From Glandiceps talaboti (lineage: Eukaryota; Hemichordata; Enteropneusta; Spengelidae), in NCBI RefSeq assembly GCF_964340395.1, contig NC_135567.1:21245306-21309305 (forward strand): 64,000 nt of DNA, written 5' to 3'. The notes under the pieces were generated by a model. That model worked only from the letters and a program-made list of their open reading frames with translations. It did no database searches and was not told the origin of the DNA. Below, piece after piece: positions 12,569 to 26,000 of the stretch. A program made the position numbers and the translations under genes. Numbering within the stretch: position 1 is the first letter of the stretch; each line of letters opens with the position of its first letter.

Positions 12569-13370
12569 CAACCTGACTTAATAAATGACAAACATGGTAA
12601 GAGTAAAGATATTTTTATTCTGTAAACATCTAGTCCTGTCTATAAACTATATTTACAATGTAAATTTTGTTGTCGCAATTCATAAAAATACAAATATGAA
12701 AATACTGAATAATTAGACATCAATTGATTGCATACATTCACAGATTATTATAATAAATATGTCCTACAAGGTCTTCAACACTTCAGCCCTAAAAAAAATA
12801 ATTCCACCAGTTAATTAAAAAGGGGGAAATGCCTTTGTATTTTGTGTACAACTTTTTAACTCATGGACAAGTCAGGCGATGTCTCTTGCAGTGTTTACAC
12901 TATATCTGATTACAGGGTGATTATGTCCATGTAACCATGGCACTGCATTTATGTAAACTACCACATGCAACAGTAATATGCATTTGTATTCCAGCTAAGG
13001 AGTTTAGGTTACGTTCAACATAAGGCTTCGAATAGAATCAGACTCCCTGGCTAGCATAGAATGTGAATTTGTGATCTCTGTTCTTCAGTTTTAAAATGCT
13101 TCATTGACATAATTGCATAATAGTGGCATAAATTTCATGAATAAATTTGCATAAATTAACATAATAAGTAATTACACCGTTCACAAAACTAAATTCTTCA
13201 GGGCTTAAGGGACATTGACCTTTTCATAAAACAAATGAAATGAATTTTTTTCTAACTTTCTGAAATGAATCTCAACTGAAATGTATTTAAACAAAGAAAA
13301 TTTAAAATATCTCCTTGAAAATGTTTCACAACTAATTTGAATTTCATAAAAAGAATATTTGCACTAGTAA

Positions 13371-13500
13371 AAAAAATGATTTGCACGAATTGTCTATTCA
13401 CATTTGGATTGTAAAGATGTGTTGATATTTAAAAAAAATAATTTGCTCGAATTGTCTATTCACATTTGGATTGTAAAGATGTGTTGATATTTTTAAAAAT
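13371..13500. repeat. Tandem duplication, about 62-bp unit
   Basis: Two copies containing GAATTGTCTATTCACATTTG and GATTGTAAAGATGTGTTGAT, differing at about one position and in the length of the A run. Confidence 0.85.
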
Positions 13501-13782
13501 GATAGACATTTACTTGTAATAGTATAAAACAAAAAATTACAAAATGAAATATAAAAACACTTTCATATTTGTGGAATGCAGTAGGAATAATTGAAAGTTT
13601 GTCAACCATCAAATCATCTCAAAAGTAAATATTATAAAACAACTTTGTTACTACAAACCAATAAATGATTTCATTTATGATATAATGTTGGGATGAAAAT
13701 ATTTTATCCTGTCTCCCCTGTATTGTTTTCAATTGGTATGACCCTTGTAGAATTATATTGTATCAGAGTGTTAGAGATGACA

Positions 13783-13961
13783 AGGTGATTCTCTGTCCCT
13801 CCATTATTCTATACTGCTTCTCCCCTGTACTGGACTGTACCATTACAATATTAGGTGTTAAGGTGATTCTCTGTCCCTCCATTATTCTATACTGCTTCTC
13901 CCCTGTACTGGACTGTACCATTACAATATTAGGTGTTAAGGTGATTCTCTGTCCCTCCATT
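13783..13961. repeat. Tandem repeat, 78-bp unit, 2.3 copies
   Basis: Near-identical copies with landmarks GTGATTCTCTGTCCCTCCAT and GTACTGGACTGTACCATTAC. Since 78 is divisible by three, short repetitive ORFs appear on both strands; none looks like a protein family. Confidence 0.92.
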
Positions 13962-14419
13962 GGTACAAAATATTAAAAATGTGGTAGTCATTATGCTTTA
14001 CTATGTAAGGTAGATTCATGTTTGTAGACGTAAAGTACTTCTACATATCCCAAAATTTTAGAATAACCACAAGGACTGTACCATTACAATTCTAGGGGAG
14101 GCAGATATGCAGAAATAATGTTAACTGCATATACTCCATGGTTCCATTTTAGTTTAAATAAAAGTCTTGTACCATAGTGAATGGTACTTGTTTGGCAATC
14201 TGGGTCGCCGTCATTTTCAACATGATAAACCACCCACATAAGTTATGTACTTTCAGCTAAAAATTTCATAACCAAATTTCTTAGGTTTTTTCATAATTGT
14301 AACTTTTTGGCACATCAATTTAAAGACTAACTGCTCTATTTTCGTTATATTACATGGGTATACCAGTTAAAATTTCCTGAATACACAGTAATTATTTTAT
14401 CTAGATTAGGTTATATTGT

Positions 14420-14504
14420 GTTTCACTTCCCTAAGTCAGTAACCTGGGTTTAAATCTTACACTGTTTCACTTCCCAAAGTCAGTAACCTAGGTTTAAATC
14501 TTAT
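14420..14504. repeat. Short tandem duplication, about 43-bp unit
   Basis: Two copies of a segment starting TTTCACTTCC and including GTCAGTAACCTRGGTTTAAA. Confidence 0.8.
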
Positions 14505-14608
14505 ATCATTTCTTTTTTTGATGAAAAGTTCTCTAATTTGTGTCCTCTGTGTTTGGTATAAAAGTTATATCCTAAACATCAAAGTTGTAAATGGAGATAA
14601 TAGTGACA

Positions 14609-14622
14609 GCGCCCTCTAGTGA
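14609..14622 (-). promoter_or_regulatory. CTCF-like motif
   Basis: The minus strand reads TCACTAGAGGGCGC, matching the CTCF core consensus CCASYAGRKGGCRS at 13 of 14 positions. It is intergenic, 2.4 kb beyond the DCLK3-like stop codon. Function is inferred from motif match only. Confidence 0.35.
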
Positions 14623-14913
14623 CAGTATAGATAATGAGTCCTGAAGTTATACAAAAATCTATCAAATTGGAATACTATTAAGGTACAAAAAATTGTGATA
14701 AACAAAAATTTCGATAAAAAATTAAATTGCAATGTATACCAAATAATTGGGAATGTTTCAAAGACAAAATACTTGTTCTAGACAGGTTTGCTTCCAGGTT
14801 TAACCCCCCCCCCCTCCTCCTATGATACACCCCCTTTATTTATTTAAACCTATATAGTACCTGAACAACAAGCAAAGAACTGTACTGTAAACCAGAACAT
14901 AATATAAAGTATA

Positions 14914-15208
14914 CATTTAAACAGATATGGTTACTATAAACATAGTTATGGACAAACTTTGGGTCATTTAAACAGATATGGTTACTATAAACATAGTTAT
15001 GGACAAACTTTGGGTCATTTAAACAGATATGGTTACTATAAACATAGTTATGGACAAACTTTGGGTCATTTAAACAGATATGGTTACTATAAACATAGTT
15101 ATGGACAAACTTTGGGTCATTTAAACAGATATGGTTACTATAAACATAGTTATGGACAAACTTTGGGTCATTTAAACAGATATGGTTACTATAAACATAG
15201 TTATGGAC
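14914..15208. repeat. Minisatellite, 51-bp unit, 5.8 copies
   Basis: Almost perfect copies with landmarks CATTTAAACAGATATGGTTA and CATAGTTATGGACAAACTTT. The unit is a multiple of three, so one frame reads a 17-residue Tyr-rich repeat. That frame has no ATG and is closed by a TAA immediately upstream, so a protein is not supported. The very low divergence suggests recent expansion. Confidence 0.95.
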
Positions 15209-16988
15209 TACAAATCAGTTAGTCCATAGTGATACTTATAAAACAACAACAAACTATTTTTTTTAAAACATGACAAATTCTACTCACAGGGTAGACAAAA
15301 ACTAATTGTGAAATGGTTGATGATAATTTTATCAAAAAGTTTAATTTTAATTTTGTTGATAGAATAATTGAGCCACTTCAGTTGCACAACTGTGACAACA
15401 AAATCCCTGAGATTTACACAGAAACTTGTACAAAATTATTTGCCTATTAATAGATGTACGTATCTCAATAAACTTGTACATACAAAATTCTTAACCTATT
15501 GATGGATGTTGCCTAACTCAATAGAAATGTTCACGGAAGAATGTGAATGTTATCGCTAAGAATCAATTATATATATATACATGCTTAGATGTACCACATT
15601 TTCACAATTTCATATTTATGTTTGAGTTGATTGTTTTTTACGTATGGAAGACTGAATAAGTCAATCTAAAATGAACTACACATTATGGAGGTCAAAGGTC
15701 AGCGTTTGGAGACACAAATATGTTCAACCATGGACTTGACTTGCGTATTTAACTGCCAAACCAAAGCAATACAATTTATGGTTTATGTAGTAGTTGTAAT
15801 GTTATCTTCTGCATTTAGGAAGTACAACAAAGTTTACAAGCTGAGGCAATTTTTGTACTCGCTGTGAAAGATAGACTGTGTTTTGATTTTAATAGTTAAA
15901 CAATATTTGATCTGAAATGATCAACAGAAATACAAGTGTATATTGATAACCCAAAAGTCCATATGGTTGACTCATGATTTTAAAATCTGACCTTTGACCT
16001 AAAATCTCTTGGCTACCTTGATTGTTTTTGCAAGTATTCTTGAAAATGAGAAAAATTCTGAGAAATAGGAAGTTACAAACATGATTTGAAATCGTATACA
16101 TTTGTTCATGTTTTCTAATAATTTAGTACTATTTTATGTTAACTTTATACATCGAATTAATTGACTGCTAGATTTAAAATAATTCAGTTTTGGTCCAAAA
16201 TAAGAAAAGTGCAGAAATCACTTTCCCGTCTTCATAAGAGCAATATTTCTATGACCTTTAAAATGAAGTATTGGACAGTAAAATAAAATAATCTCAAAAG
16301 TAGCTAATCTTTTTTAATATTTACATTTTGTTGTCGGTGTCCTATAAAAGTTCATAATTGCCAAAAAAGTGTTCTCAGTTGAAAAAATTCTGTTTTACTT
16401 TTTTTGTCTGCCTAGAATAAAATAGGGCCATGTTAAGATATACATATGAACATCTCCTGATATAGAACTTGTCAATTTTCTTTGTCACAAACATGAGATG
16501 AAAGATCGTTCTTTTTGGTTCATGATATCAAAAATGTTTAAAATATCTTTCAATATACATATATACACATAACAATTTGTGGACAGGTCAATCTAACCTT
16601 TGATTAGAATTCTAAAATAATGCACCACTGAAATAAAAATCTGAAACTTTTCTGTTATATTGTTCAAGAATGTCCAAACTGATTCTCAATTAAACTATGA
16701 AAAATTAGATGTCACTGTATCCATTTTTATCCATGGGCTTGACTTAGACTTGATTTTATGTTCATGTAAAAAAAAGCTGATTGAGTATTGTTTTAAAAAG
16801 TTTAGTTGGAGATATAATTATGCTAAAATAACCTGTTTTCTTGATATTTCTATATAAACTATTTGCAGAAGGTAACCTTTGCCACCTTACACTATTAGTC
16901 AGTATTTTGTTTAGTTGATGGAACAGTGTCTGAATCACCATCACCCTTTCTGACTAGCATCCAAGTTTATAAGTAGTAGTCTGAAAGA

Positions 16989-17002
16989 GCGCCACCTAGT
17001 GG
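16989..17002 (-). promoter_or_regulatory. CTCF-like motif at the 3-prime end of the DCLK3-like gene
   Basis: The minus strand reads CCACTAGGTGGCGC, a 14 of 14 match to the consensus CCASYAGRKGGCRS. It lies 22 bp beyond the stop codon, within the expected 3-prime UTR. Confidence 0.45.
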
Positions 17003-17024
17003 TAGTCAGATGTCAAGGTTCTTT

Positions 17025-20000
17025 TTATCCTTTGGTTTCAGCAGCTTGTCTACGGCCACTTTTTCTGTTCTTGAAGTTCTTTTCCAAGTTTAAGGTAATT
17101 TCACGCTGTAGATTTGGTGCATCACCTGTCTTACCACCATTTAAGATCCATTCATGATGAAGTACTTCGTCAGCTTTCCACCGTTTATCTTTGTTGACAA
17201 CCAATAAATGGTTAATTAGGTCTTTAGCAGCTGCAAAAAATGGACAAAGTTTAATTATTAATTGTATCGGGAAAAGTAGCCAAGAGAGTTGTCTTCTTGT
17301 TACTTTCTCAAGAAGCCAAGACTTTATGCCCTTAGAGATTCAGAAATTTGTGTTGAAATTGAAATTACCAGTAACACTTCTGCTAAGTGGGCCTTGTAAA
17401 CCACATTATGTAATTACAGCAACATGTGACTAATTTATAAATGGCAAAAGAGACATCACCACTGTTCTATATATTATGAGTCAGATTTAGATGGAGATAT
17501 TAAAATGTTGATTAATTATGCATGAGCCTAGGCCAGTGGCGTGTATGAGGGCACCTATAGTGATTAGCATAATTTATGTGTCCAGTAGCTGCATGTTTCC
17601 AGAACTACAGCAGGTGGTATCAGTGGGTCCAGTAGTTTGAAAACTCTCACAATACACTTACATTCTGATATATTATCCCAGTATGGTTTCAAATATTCAA
17701 ATTCTCCCTTTTGAATCATTTCAAAGAGTTCCTCCTGGTCTCTATCCAGACTACGGAATGGTGGGAATCCACAGAGTAGAATGTAGGTGATGACACCGGT
17801 TGCCCACATATCAACTTCTAGACCATAACCTGTAATAGAATCAATCAATCAGTTAAAACATTTCAACAACTCTAGTATTTAATTTAACTTTTGTTCCAAA
17901 CACAACTTTGAAAATTTGAATACTATGGTTGATCCATTTGAAAATTCAACACCTCATTAAATTTACGACTTACCTGTTTCTGCCAGTATTTCTGGCGCCA
18001 CATACGTAGGAGTACCACAGACAGTATATATAGGTTCTTTGACTTCCATAGCCAAGCCAAAATCTGCCAATTTTAGTGTCACACTGCCATGATTATCTCG
18101 ATGTACCTAGTAAACCAAATACAAATGCATTGTTCAGATAGATAAATGTATGTTAAAAGTTTTAGCTAATTTTCCATGTACTTGTTGAGCTTAGGGTAAT
18201 TGGTAATACATTTACAGACAAAATATATTTTATATTTCACTGTGTAGGTTGAACTAAGAAAGGGGGGCATAGTCTGTGCAGCGCAGCTTGCAAGTATTTT
18301 TTGTCATTTTTGTTTGCAAATAAAAGGTTACTTATTTTACCGTTTGCACCCACTGGCGAAATTCCTATCTACCGTTTTCTAATATTTGAGAATACAGTAT
18401 CATGGGAGTTTTACCAGTAACTTCTAGTCATTAAACAAGTGACAGTGAAGGGTAAAATATAAGTAACCTTTTATTTGCAAACAAAAATGACAAAAAATAC
18501 ATACTAGTTGTGCAGAGTATGTTCTTTGAACTAAATACTACATTTTTCATTTTCAGTGAAATTCAAATTCCCTGTATAGTAGCTTGGAATTAATTCACCA
18601 TGTATCAAGTGTACGTTACAAAGATTAGCTCAATTGTGAGAATATAGTCTTCGCTATGCTAATATTTATGGCCTGGATGTGAACCCAATGGATGACAAAT
18701 GGGTCTTTATGTGGGATTTTTAATTCTTAAAACAACTTTACAATATTTTTCTACTTGACAAAACATGAAATAAATTGCCAAATTTTTTTTTAAAATGTGG
18801 AAATGTTGTTTTCAGACACTTCCTAGCTTTTTGCACTTTACTGAGTTACAAACATGGACAACAAAGTAAAGTTGTTTTATGAATAAAAATCCCAAATAAA
18901 TACCTAATTAACCTAGGAAGTAAAACAGTCATGATTTTAATACCACATCAATTGATAATGAAAGAAATCAAATCCTGATTACTGAGAGTGCATGGATACA
19001 ATTATAGCAAGGCTTTGATGTGTGTGTGCTACAGAACTATGTACTATGTGTTAGACGTATAGTGACACACTTCTATCGAAATCAGAACAAGGTGCAACAT
19101 ATTGCCATGGTAACAAACAGTTGTGTAGAATGTTAGTTGTAAATCTCTCTCAAAAAACATAACAAATATGAAATGAACACAAGTTGTTAGAAAAACACAA
19201 CAATATCAAAAAATATCCTTCTTATTGAATAACTTTTGTATTTTTGTTTTATTAGATTGAGACCCAGACGCAGGACTGGCAACAAATATGGAAAACTTGT
19301 ATCAACCATACTACGAGTGTACAGACTTCTGGAGTCAAACAACACTGTGTCTGTTTTGAAATGATCTCACTGCAGCCAGGTCAAAGGTCAAAAGCAATGT
19401 AATGTACAGATTTCATGTAATTTTATAATTGTAAATAATTTAACTTCGTATTGAACAAAAAGTTTCAATTCACTCATCAAGCTTTTGCAAACTTTCATCG
19501 AAAATTGTATTCTTGGGGGGTGAGATCAATGTAGGATAAAAAACTGGGGCAATGATATATACTGCCCCCTAGTGCCAAACATTGTGAATCCTTTTCTTTT
19601 TTCTTGCTTTAACGTTTACTTCATTATTCATATAGTTTCATAATATCTATCCTTGAAATCTCAAAGTAAGATGCACCATGGGTAAATGATTTCTCTGAAA
19701 ATGCAAGTTCTTTAATTGAAATAATAAGAAATTTAGGGGTTAACATAGGTATTTGGCTGCCATGTTGGCTAAATTGGTGTCTTTTTGACCTCAATTTCAA
19801 AAGTTTGGTATTTGATTTTAACTGAAAATAGGTTGGAGTTCACAATAGAAATGATGTTGGCTTGGTGTTTCACTCATGGGAAATTGAGATAGACAAAACA
19901 CACACAGCAGGACCCTTTAGTGCTTGGTGTTTCACTCATGGCAAATTGAGATAGAGAAAACACACACAGCAGGACCCTTTAGTGCTTGGTGTTTCACTCA

Positions 20001-23000
20001 TGGCAAATTGAGATAGAGAAAACACACACAGCAGGACCCTTTAGTTAATCGCATTGCTATCTTACATTACACATGTACTTGATGACTTTAATTGGTTATT
20101 ATCAACTTGATTACTTCTGTGGTACCTATGTAATTGTTTCTTTTGCATTATTAGAAGTTGTCCGGGTGTGTGTAAAAATTATGTTACATGAGGGAAAACT
20201 ACCAAGCCAACAGATAAAAACAACCACATAAAATTCAAAGTGTGTTAATATAAAGAAAATAACGCCATCAAAATGAAATTGTTATTTCTGACCAAAACTC
20301 ACCGCTAACTAGAGTATTACAGGGCAGGCAGGTACAAGGAAATGGATACAAAGTAACAAGTTAATTGAAAAAATATACCATTTACAATGTTATATGTTTG
20401 CTTATGTGTGCATGTATGTATTAATCTGTGGCTATTTACGGCAATCATTAAAATCCTTTGTTTTTTCGAAATAGAGTGACAAAAAAGGTACATTACTTTA
20501 AATTAGTGGCCCTAGCATTCCATTTTATGTTTGCTCAGAACACAAAAACATTTAAATGTACCAAAACGAAAATACCATGGCCATACATGTTTTGCTGGTT
20601 TGTGCTTTTGATGGACTTTATTTGTGTATTTCCTTTTTCAATAATTCTGTGTGTCCGATGTAACATATGAGGTGCTGAGGAAAAAACGTTCTGATATGGA
20701 TAGAGAAAGTGTGACTGACCAAAGCCAGCAAAGAATGGTATGAGATAGTTTGGTCATCTCAATAAAAACTAAAATGAATATAGTCTATGAATTCTTTAAA
20801 ATTCTCCAGTACACTATGACTTTAAGCAAATTAGACATTTAACAGTTCTTGTCAATTACACTTTCTTGAAAATTTAGGAAGGATTATAATGATAGACGCA
20901 AATAGCTACAGACTGTATTGTATGTTTCTACTGCATTTGAAACCACACTTTTTGTCAAATGAATTCTTACCACTTACCATTATCCAAGTTGTCAGTCTGA
21001 CACAAATTTACTCCATAATCACACTGAGTTCTTTGGGGTCATGACCTTGACTAGTTCCTAAGAACTATTTTGTGGCCCTAGCCAGAATTTGTTTTGTAAT
21101 TCTCTACATTATCTGTTCTTTGGTTCATTTGACAGTTTAATTTTTAGAAAGATTTTAGAGTATTTTTGTAAGCCTATAGTTTCTAACAATAAAAATTGTT
21201 ATTATTATAATTATTGTACACGTGTGTATATGTATGGTTGGTTGTGTGTATGTATATATGTATGTATGACAGTACATGTGTATATATCACATCTATAATT
21301 CTATATGAACCAGAAAAATACCAATTGCTATATTTGACAAATATAAATACTTATTTGGATAAATTTGTAATTCTTGCCAATCAGTTTATGGGCACAGTTC
21401 AACAATCTACAATTCCCAATATAATACATGAACTGACCAAATCAACAGGTTGGGTTTGGGGAGAGGAACCTTGGGTAATGAGAAACAGGTGTTAAAATAC
21501 AAGTACTTACCAGTAAGTTTTCCGGTTTGATATCACGATGTACAATATTCTGACTATGTAGATAGGCCAGAGCAGTTGCTAAGTCTTGCACCATTCCTGC
21601 TGCATCATGTTCTGTAAATTTAACACTTTCTGTGATGGCATCAAATAAATCACCACCTTTCACGTATTCCATCACAAGGTAAATGTTCTCGTCAGTCTCA
21701 TACTCATCAAAAAGTCGCACAATGTTTGGATGATTTACGGCCTTCATGATTCCTATTTCGTTTTCCAACATATGTTCCTTGCCTTTGAGTTTTGCTTTGT
21801 CGATAATTTTCAATGCATATTCCTCATCAGTGTTGACTAACCTTGCCTCTTTCACAACAGCAAAGTTGCCATCACCAATTGTCTTACCGATCTCATAACG
21901 TTTCATGATTTCACTTGGACTCACTTTCTTCCTCGGTTCAGCTGCATATTTATTTTTCTTCTCTTCTTTCTTTGGTGGAGGTGGAAGTGGTTTCTTTTCT
22001 CGTTTTTTACGATCTTCTTCTTCTTTTTTGCGCATCTCTGCTTCCCGTCTGCGAAGATCTGCTTCTCTCCTCGCAATTTCATCTTGTTTTGCTTTCTCTC
22101 TCCTCTTTTTCTCTTCTTCCTCTCTCCTTTTTAATTCTTCTTCCTTTCTTTTCAGTTCTTCCTCTTTAGCTGCTAATTCAGCTTCCCGCCGTTTTCGTTC
22201 CTCATCCTCCAACCTCTTTTTCTCTTCATCATCTTTCTTCTTCTTTGTCTTTTTCGCCTTATCATCATCATCACCCAATCCACTGTCATGTTTTCCCTTT
22301 TCATCCTTGTCCTTCTTCTTCTTCCGTAATCTCTTTGCATATGGATTTTCCGGGTAAAGTTCCTCAAGAATATCTTGGAGTTCATCATCATTGAGTTGAT
22401 GTTTCCCGGGTAACGCAATGAAAATGTCATCATCACGAAACAAATCACCTACTCCTTTCAATTCCCTGCCCTTCAAGGTATATAGTTTTCGTACACGATC
22501 ATTCTTGTACTTCGGCACTCCTAGAGTTTCTGAAATATCCCCAACTAGTTGCTCATAACTTTGTACACTGCGTTTGTTCATTAGCAGAGACACAACTTTT
22601 CTTGGTCTTTTATCATCGCCTTTGACAACTCGTACAATTCTAGGTTTTATAGGACTTGTATCTGAGTGTGTATTAGCTGTAGGTTTGACTTCGATCCCTC
22701 CAATACCTGGCTTACCACCCTGATATGAAAATGAACCTGGCCCACTATGTCCAATTCCAAATGTGCCAAATCCAGGACCAACTGTTGGACGACTGTAGCC
22801 ATATGCTGTAGCAAATTTTCCACTCACTGGGTATGAATAGCTTAGTGGGGCACGATACTTTGGTCCAAAAGCTGTATAACCGCCACTGTAGAGGTAGTTG
22901 TCATAGGCCGCTGCTTTCTTACCTGCAAGACAAAATGGCAATGTTTAAGGTCAAGTTCAGTATTAACATAAAATAATTTTTGGTAATCCCTGACAATGCT

Positions 23001-26000
23001 GATGAGACAGAACCCTCTCTTTAGTGAAATTGCTACCTTACATCATAGACCCTCCTTACATGTATGCCTTCTCGTAAACACTTGTATGTGTATAGACTCT
23101 AAACACAATTGTTACATTGTGAAAGTGATTACAGTAAAAAATGTATTGATTACATCGCCAAAGTAAATATATGATCAAACATGGAGTAAATTACAACCAA
23201 TTAGACTCCACTGTAAACAAACATGTATAACAGGGATGAAGAATCTCTTTGCTGATTAGTTTACACTGTACTAGTCTTGTATAGGCCTGGTGCAGGCATT
23301 GCAGTGCACTGTAACCTTTCCAGTGGCTATCACATACTCATAAGGTCTCAGTCTGGCAGCCATCCAAGTGTTAGCACTGAGCTAGTCTGATGTTAACGTA
23401 GGACTGGTGTAGGCATTAATCCTTTCAGTTACTAATACATACTGGTGAGATGTTAGTGCCAACCTAGTGTTAGCACTGAGCTAGTCTGATGTTAACATAG
23501 GACTGGTGTAGGCATTAATCCTTCCAATTGGTGTTAATGCCATCCTAGTGTTAGCACTGAGCTAGTCTGATGTTAACATAGGACTGGTGTAGACATTAAC
23601 CCTTCCAGTTGGTGTTAGTGCCAACCTAGTGTTAGCACTGAGCTAGTCTGATGTTAACATAGGACTGGTGTAGGCATTAATCCTTCCAATTGGTGTTAAT
23701 GCCATCCTAGTGTTAGCACTGAGCTAGTCTGATGTTAACATAGGACTGGTGTAGGCATTAATCCTTCCAATTGGTGTTAATGCCAGCCTAGTGTTAGTAC
23801 TGAGCTAGTCTGATGTTAACATAGGACTGGTGTAGACATTAATCCTTCCAATTGGTGTTAATGCCAGCCTAGTGTTAGTACTGAGCTAGTCTGATGTTAA
23901 CATAGGACTGGTGTAGGCATTAATCCTTCCAATTGGTGTTAATGCCAGCCTAGTGTTAGTACTGAGCTACATGAGGTTGGTGCATACATTGGGTGGGTGT
24001 AGGTATTGACCAAACATATTGGTGAGAGATGTCTAAGTGCCTATCTAGTGTTGAAACTAAGCACAATGTTAGTTTTCATGAATCTCATTCTTAAACTGTA
24101 AATGTATTGTATAGTTGTTGGATACAGCAAAATACATGGGTGGCCAATTTGATTCTAAACAGTGGAGTTTTTGTTGTTGTTGTTGTTGTTGTTTTTATGG
24201 GTAGGGTTTGGTGAAATGATTTTAGAAAACGTGACTTCCTTTTTTTGATGAAGGACAAGCAAAAACTTTGGCAAAAACAAAAGTCTTGTCTCAATGTTGA
24301 CTCATGATGGCGCTCTTCCTTTCCACACGCCTACAATGATTAACATTTATATAAATTCTGCTCAGACTGGAATGAGTAGAGACATCATAAAATACAATAC
24401 AATGTTGCTGATCCTGATAAGTTGACAAAAAGCTGGTGTTTTGGGAAGACCAACTTTCCTTCTACTCAGAGTGGGGGTGGGGGTGGGGGTGGGGGTGGTG
24501 GTTACCAGTAGGTCATTTTGTGATATATACTGATATGTACGTACTGTATATGATGATCCACTTAATACAATGGACTAATAGAAATGACATGTTAATTTTG
24601 ATTTGTCATGGTTGAATGAACACAGCATTACAACACAAAATCTGTGTGTATTTGATGTTGGCAACTATACATGCACAACGAAAACTATGTTTATTTTTAG
24701 CGCTCTTTCACACCAAGCCAATGTATTTAGTTTACAGTTTATTCACTACTGCATTGTTCATTTTCAGTACACCTGTTTTGAAAACACATGGTTCCACCTT
24801 AATATATTGGGAGTAGGAACACCCAGTACACAGATCTAATCACCTTAACAATAGCATCTCTGTTGGTATGGTAACCAATACAATGCACCTCCTTAATGTG
24901 AGATGCTTGCTGCAGGGATATGACATAGTGTGTCAGTGACTGGTTACCATACGTTTATACCTTTTCACCAACTGTTTGCCAACCTTCTGTTAAGTACACA
25001 TCACAAAGTTTTAAGTTAAATACCAACTTTAGAAATTTTACACAGAAATGAAAACTTCAAGATACTATAAAAGATGCAATCAGTTGTCATGGTGGTGAAT
25101 TCATTTGTAGTGTCCTTGGAGTAAATAAACAACTTACAAAGTACAAAGTAGAATTTCATTTGTTTGTTTGTTTGTTAAACGGTCTACTGGGTGTTGAAGG
25201 ACATCCTGAACTCTGTAACGTCATTCGCAATCTGATGTGATCTATCAAAAACAATAACATCACAGATCTGACAATTTTTCAAAACTGTTCAAAAACAATC
25301 ATTTTTAATGATATTTGTCTGAACCTTTTACATGTAACTAATTCTGCTTCATTTTGATATAAATTTATTTTTACGTTTTCTATAATTGTGATGAGATTTT
25401 CCACAAATATAGGAAAGTTCAAAACATCTATACAGGATATCTATACTAGGAATGGTGCTAGTGAGGATGGTCTAAAATTATTTTATAAATTTATATCTCA
25501 GGAATCGGCTGGACCAGAGATAGGAACTGCAGTTCCGTAAAGCACCGCGGCCATTGTCACAATCATGCCTAGAATTCTGTAGGGTAGTAGGATAAGGGGG
25601 ATGATAAACTCAAGTCCACCGTTGAAAGTTGAAAGTATTGAGAAATGAGGTGTTCAGATTATTTAGATCTCTCCATGGCCTACAAGTACAACAAAGTTCT
25701 TTACCCTTTTAAATATGGACATCAAGAGATTTGTAAGAAAGTTACCTAAAATATTTAACACCCTCATCTCAAGCTTCATAGTCAGTTTTCTCCCATCCCC
25801 ATCCCATCCCATCCCATCCCATCCCATCCCATCCCATCCCATCCCATCCCATCCCCCAACTTCATATAAGGTTTTACTTATCAGCTGTAGTTTTCACAGC
25901 CTGTAGTATATTCTATACTTGTGCAGGCAACCCTCACCTTCCCACCCTCATCATCACACCATCACCCCCCCCCCCACCCCTGGTCATATTATCTATGAAC

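Larger units (their letters stand above)
6959..12596 (+). other. Weakly supported spliced transcription unit, possibly a 44-aa protein or a non-coding RNA
   Basis: Three candidate exons have good splice signals: a first exon ending at 7075 (CTG|GTGAGT), 8400-8529 (TACTTTCAG| to CCAAG|GTAAGA), and one starting at 12471 after TTTTCTTTTTTGTAG. An ATG in strong context (CAACATGG, 8501) reads 8501-8529 plus 12471-12576 to give 44 aa ending in TGA, with AATAAA at 12580-12585. A nearby ATG at 8488 gives a Ser-rich start but stops at once after the splice. Exon 3 consists largely of a 35-bp tandem repeat, which is not a multiple of three. No protein family is recognised. A short upstream ORF (18 codons) begins at 6959. 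RNA evidence would be needed to call this a gene. Confidence 0.25.
12626..17024. other. Region between the weak + strand unit and the DCLK3-like stop: no supported gene
   Basis: AT-rich sequence with short duplications (listed separately) and CTCF-like motifs. All open frames are short, lack family motifs and have no convincing splice partners. An unrecognised small exon cannot be excluded. Confidence 0.5.

Noticed and set aside
14914-15222. Tyr-rich 17-residue repeat protein or neuropeptide precursor
   Set aside because: No ATG in the frame, a TAA just upstream, no basic cleavage sites, and copies identical at synonymous and non-synonymous positions. It is a 51-bp minisatellite.
15685-15867. 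60-codon + strand frame downstream of the 51-bp array
   Set aside because: No family similarity, no splice partner, and composition equal to surrounding AT-rich DNA.
17564-17661. Extension of the DCLK3-like exon 4 past 17662
   Set aside because: A GTAAGT donor at 17661 and the phase match to the exon starting at 17230 (giving Ser, then AKDLI) show that the extra open sequence is intron.
21905-22448. Ser/Phe-rich + strand and Arg/Lys-rich minus-strand frames
   Set aside because: They are shadows of the Lys/Glu-rich linker in the large exon of the DCLK3-like gene.
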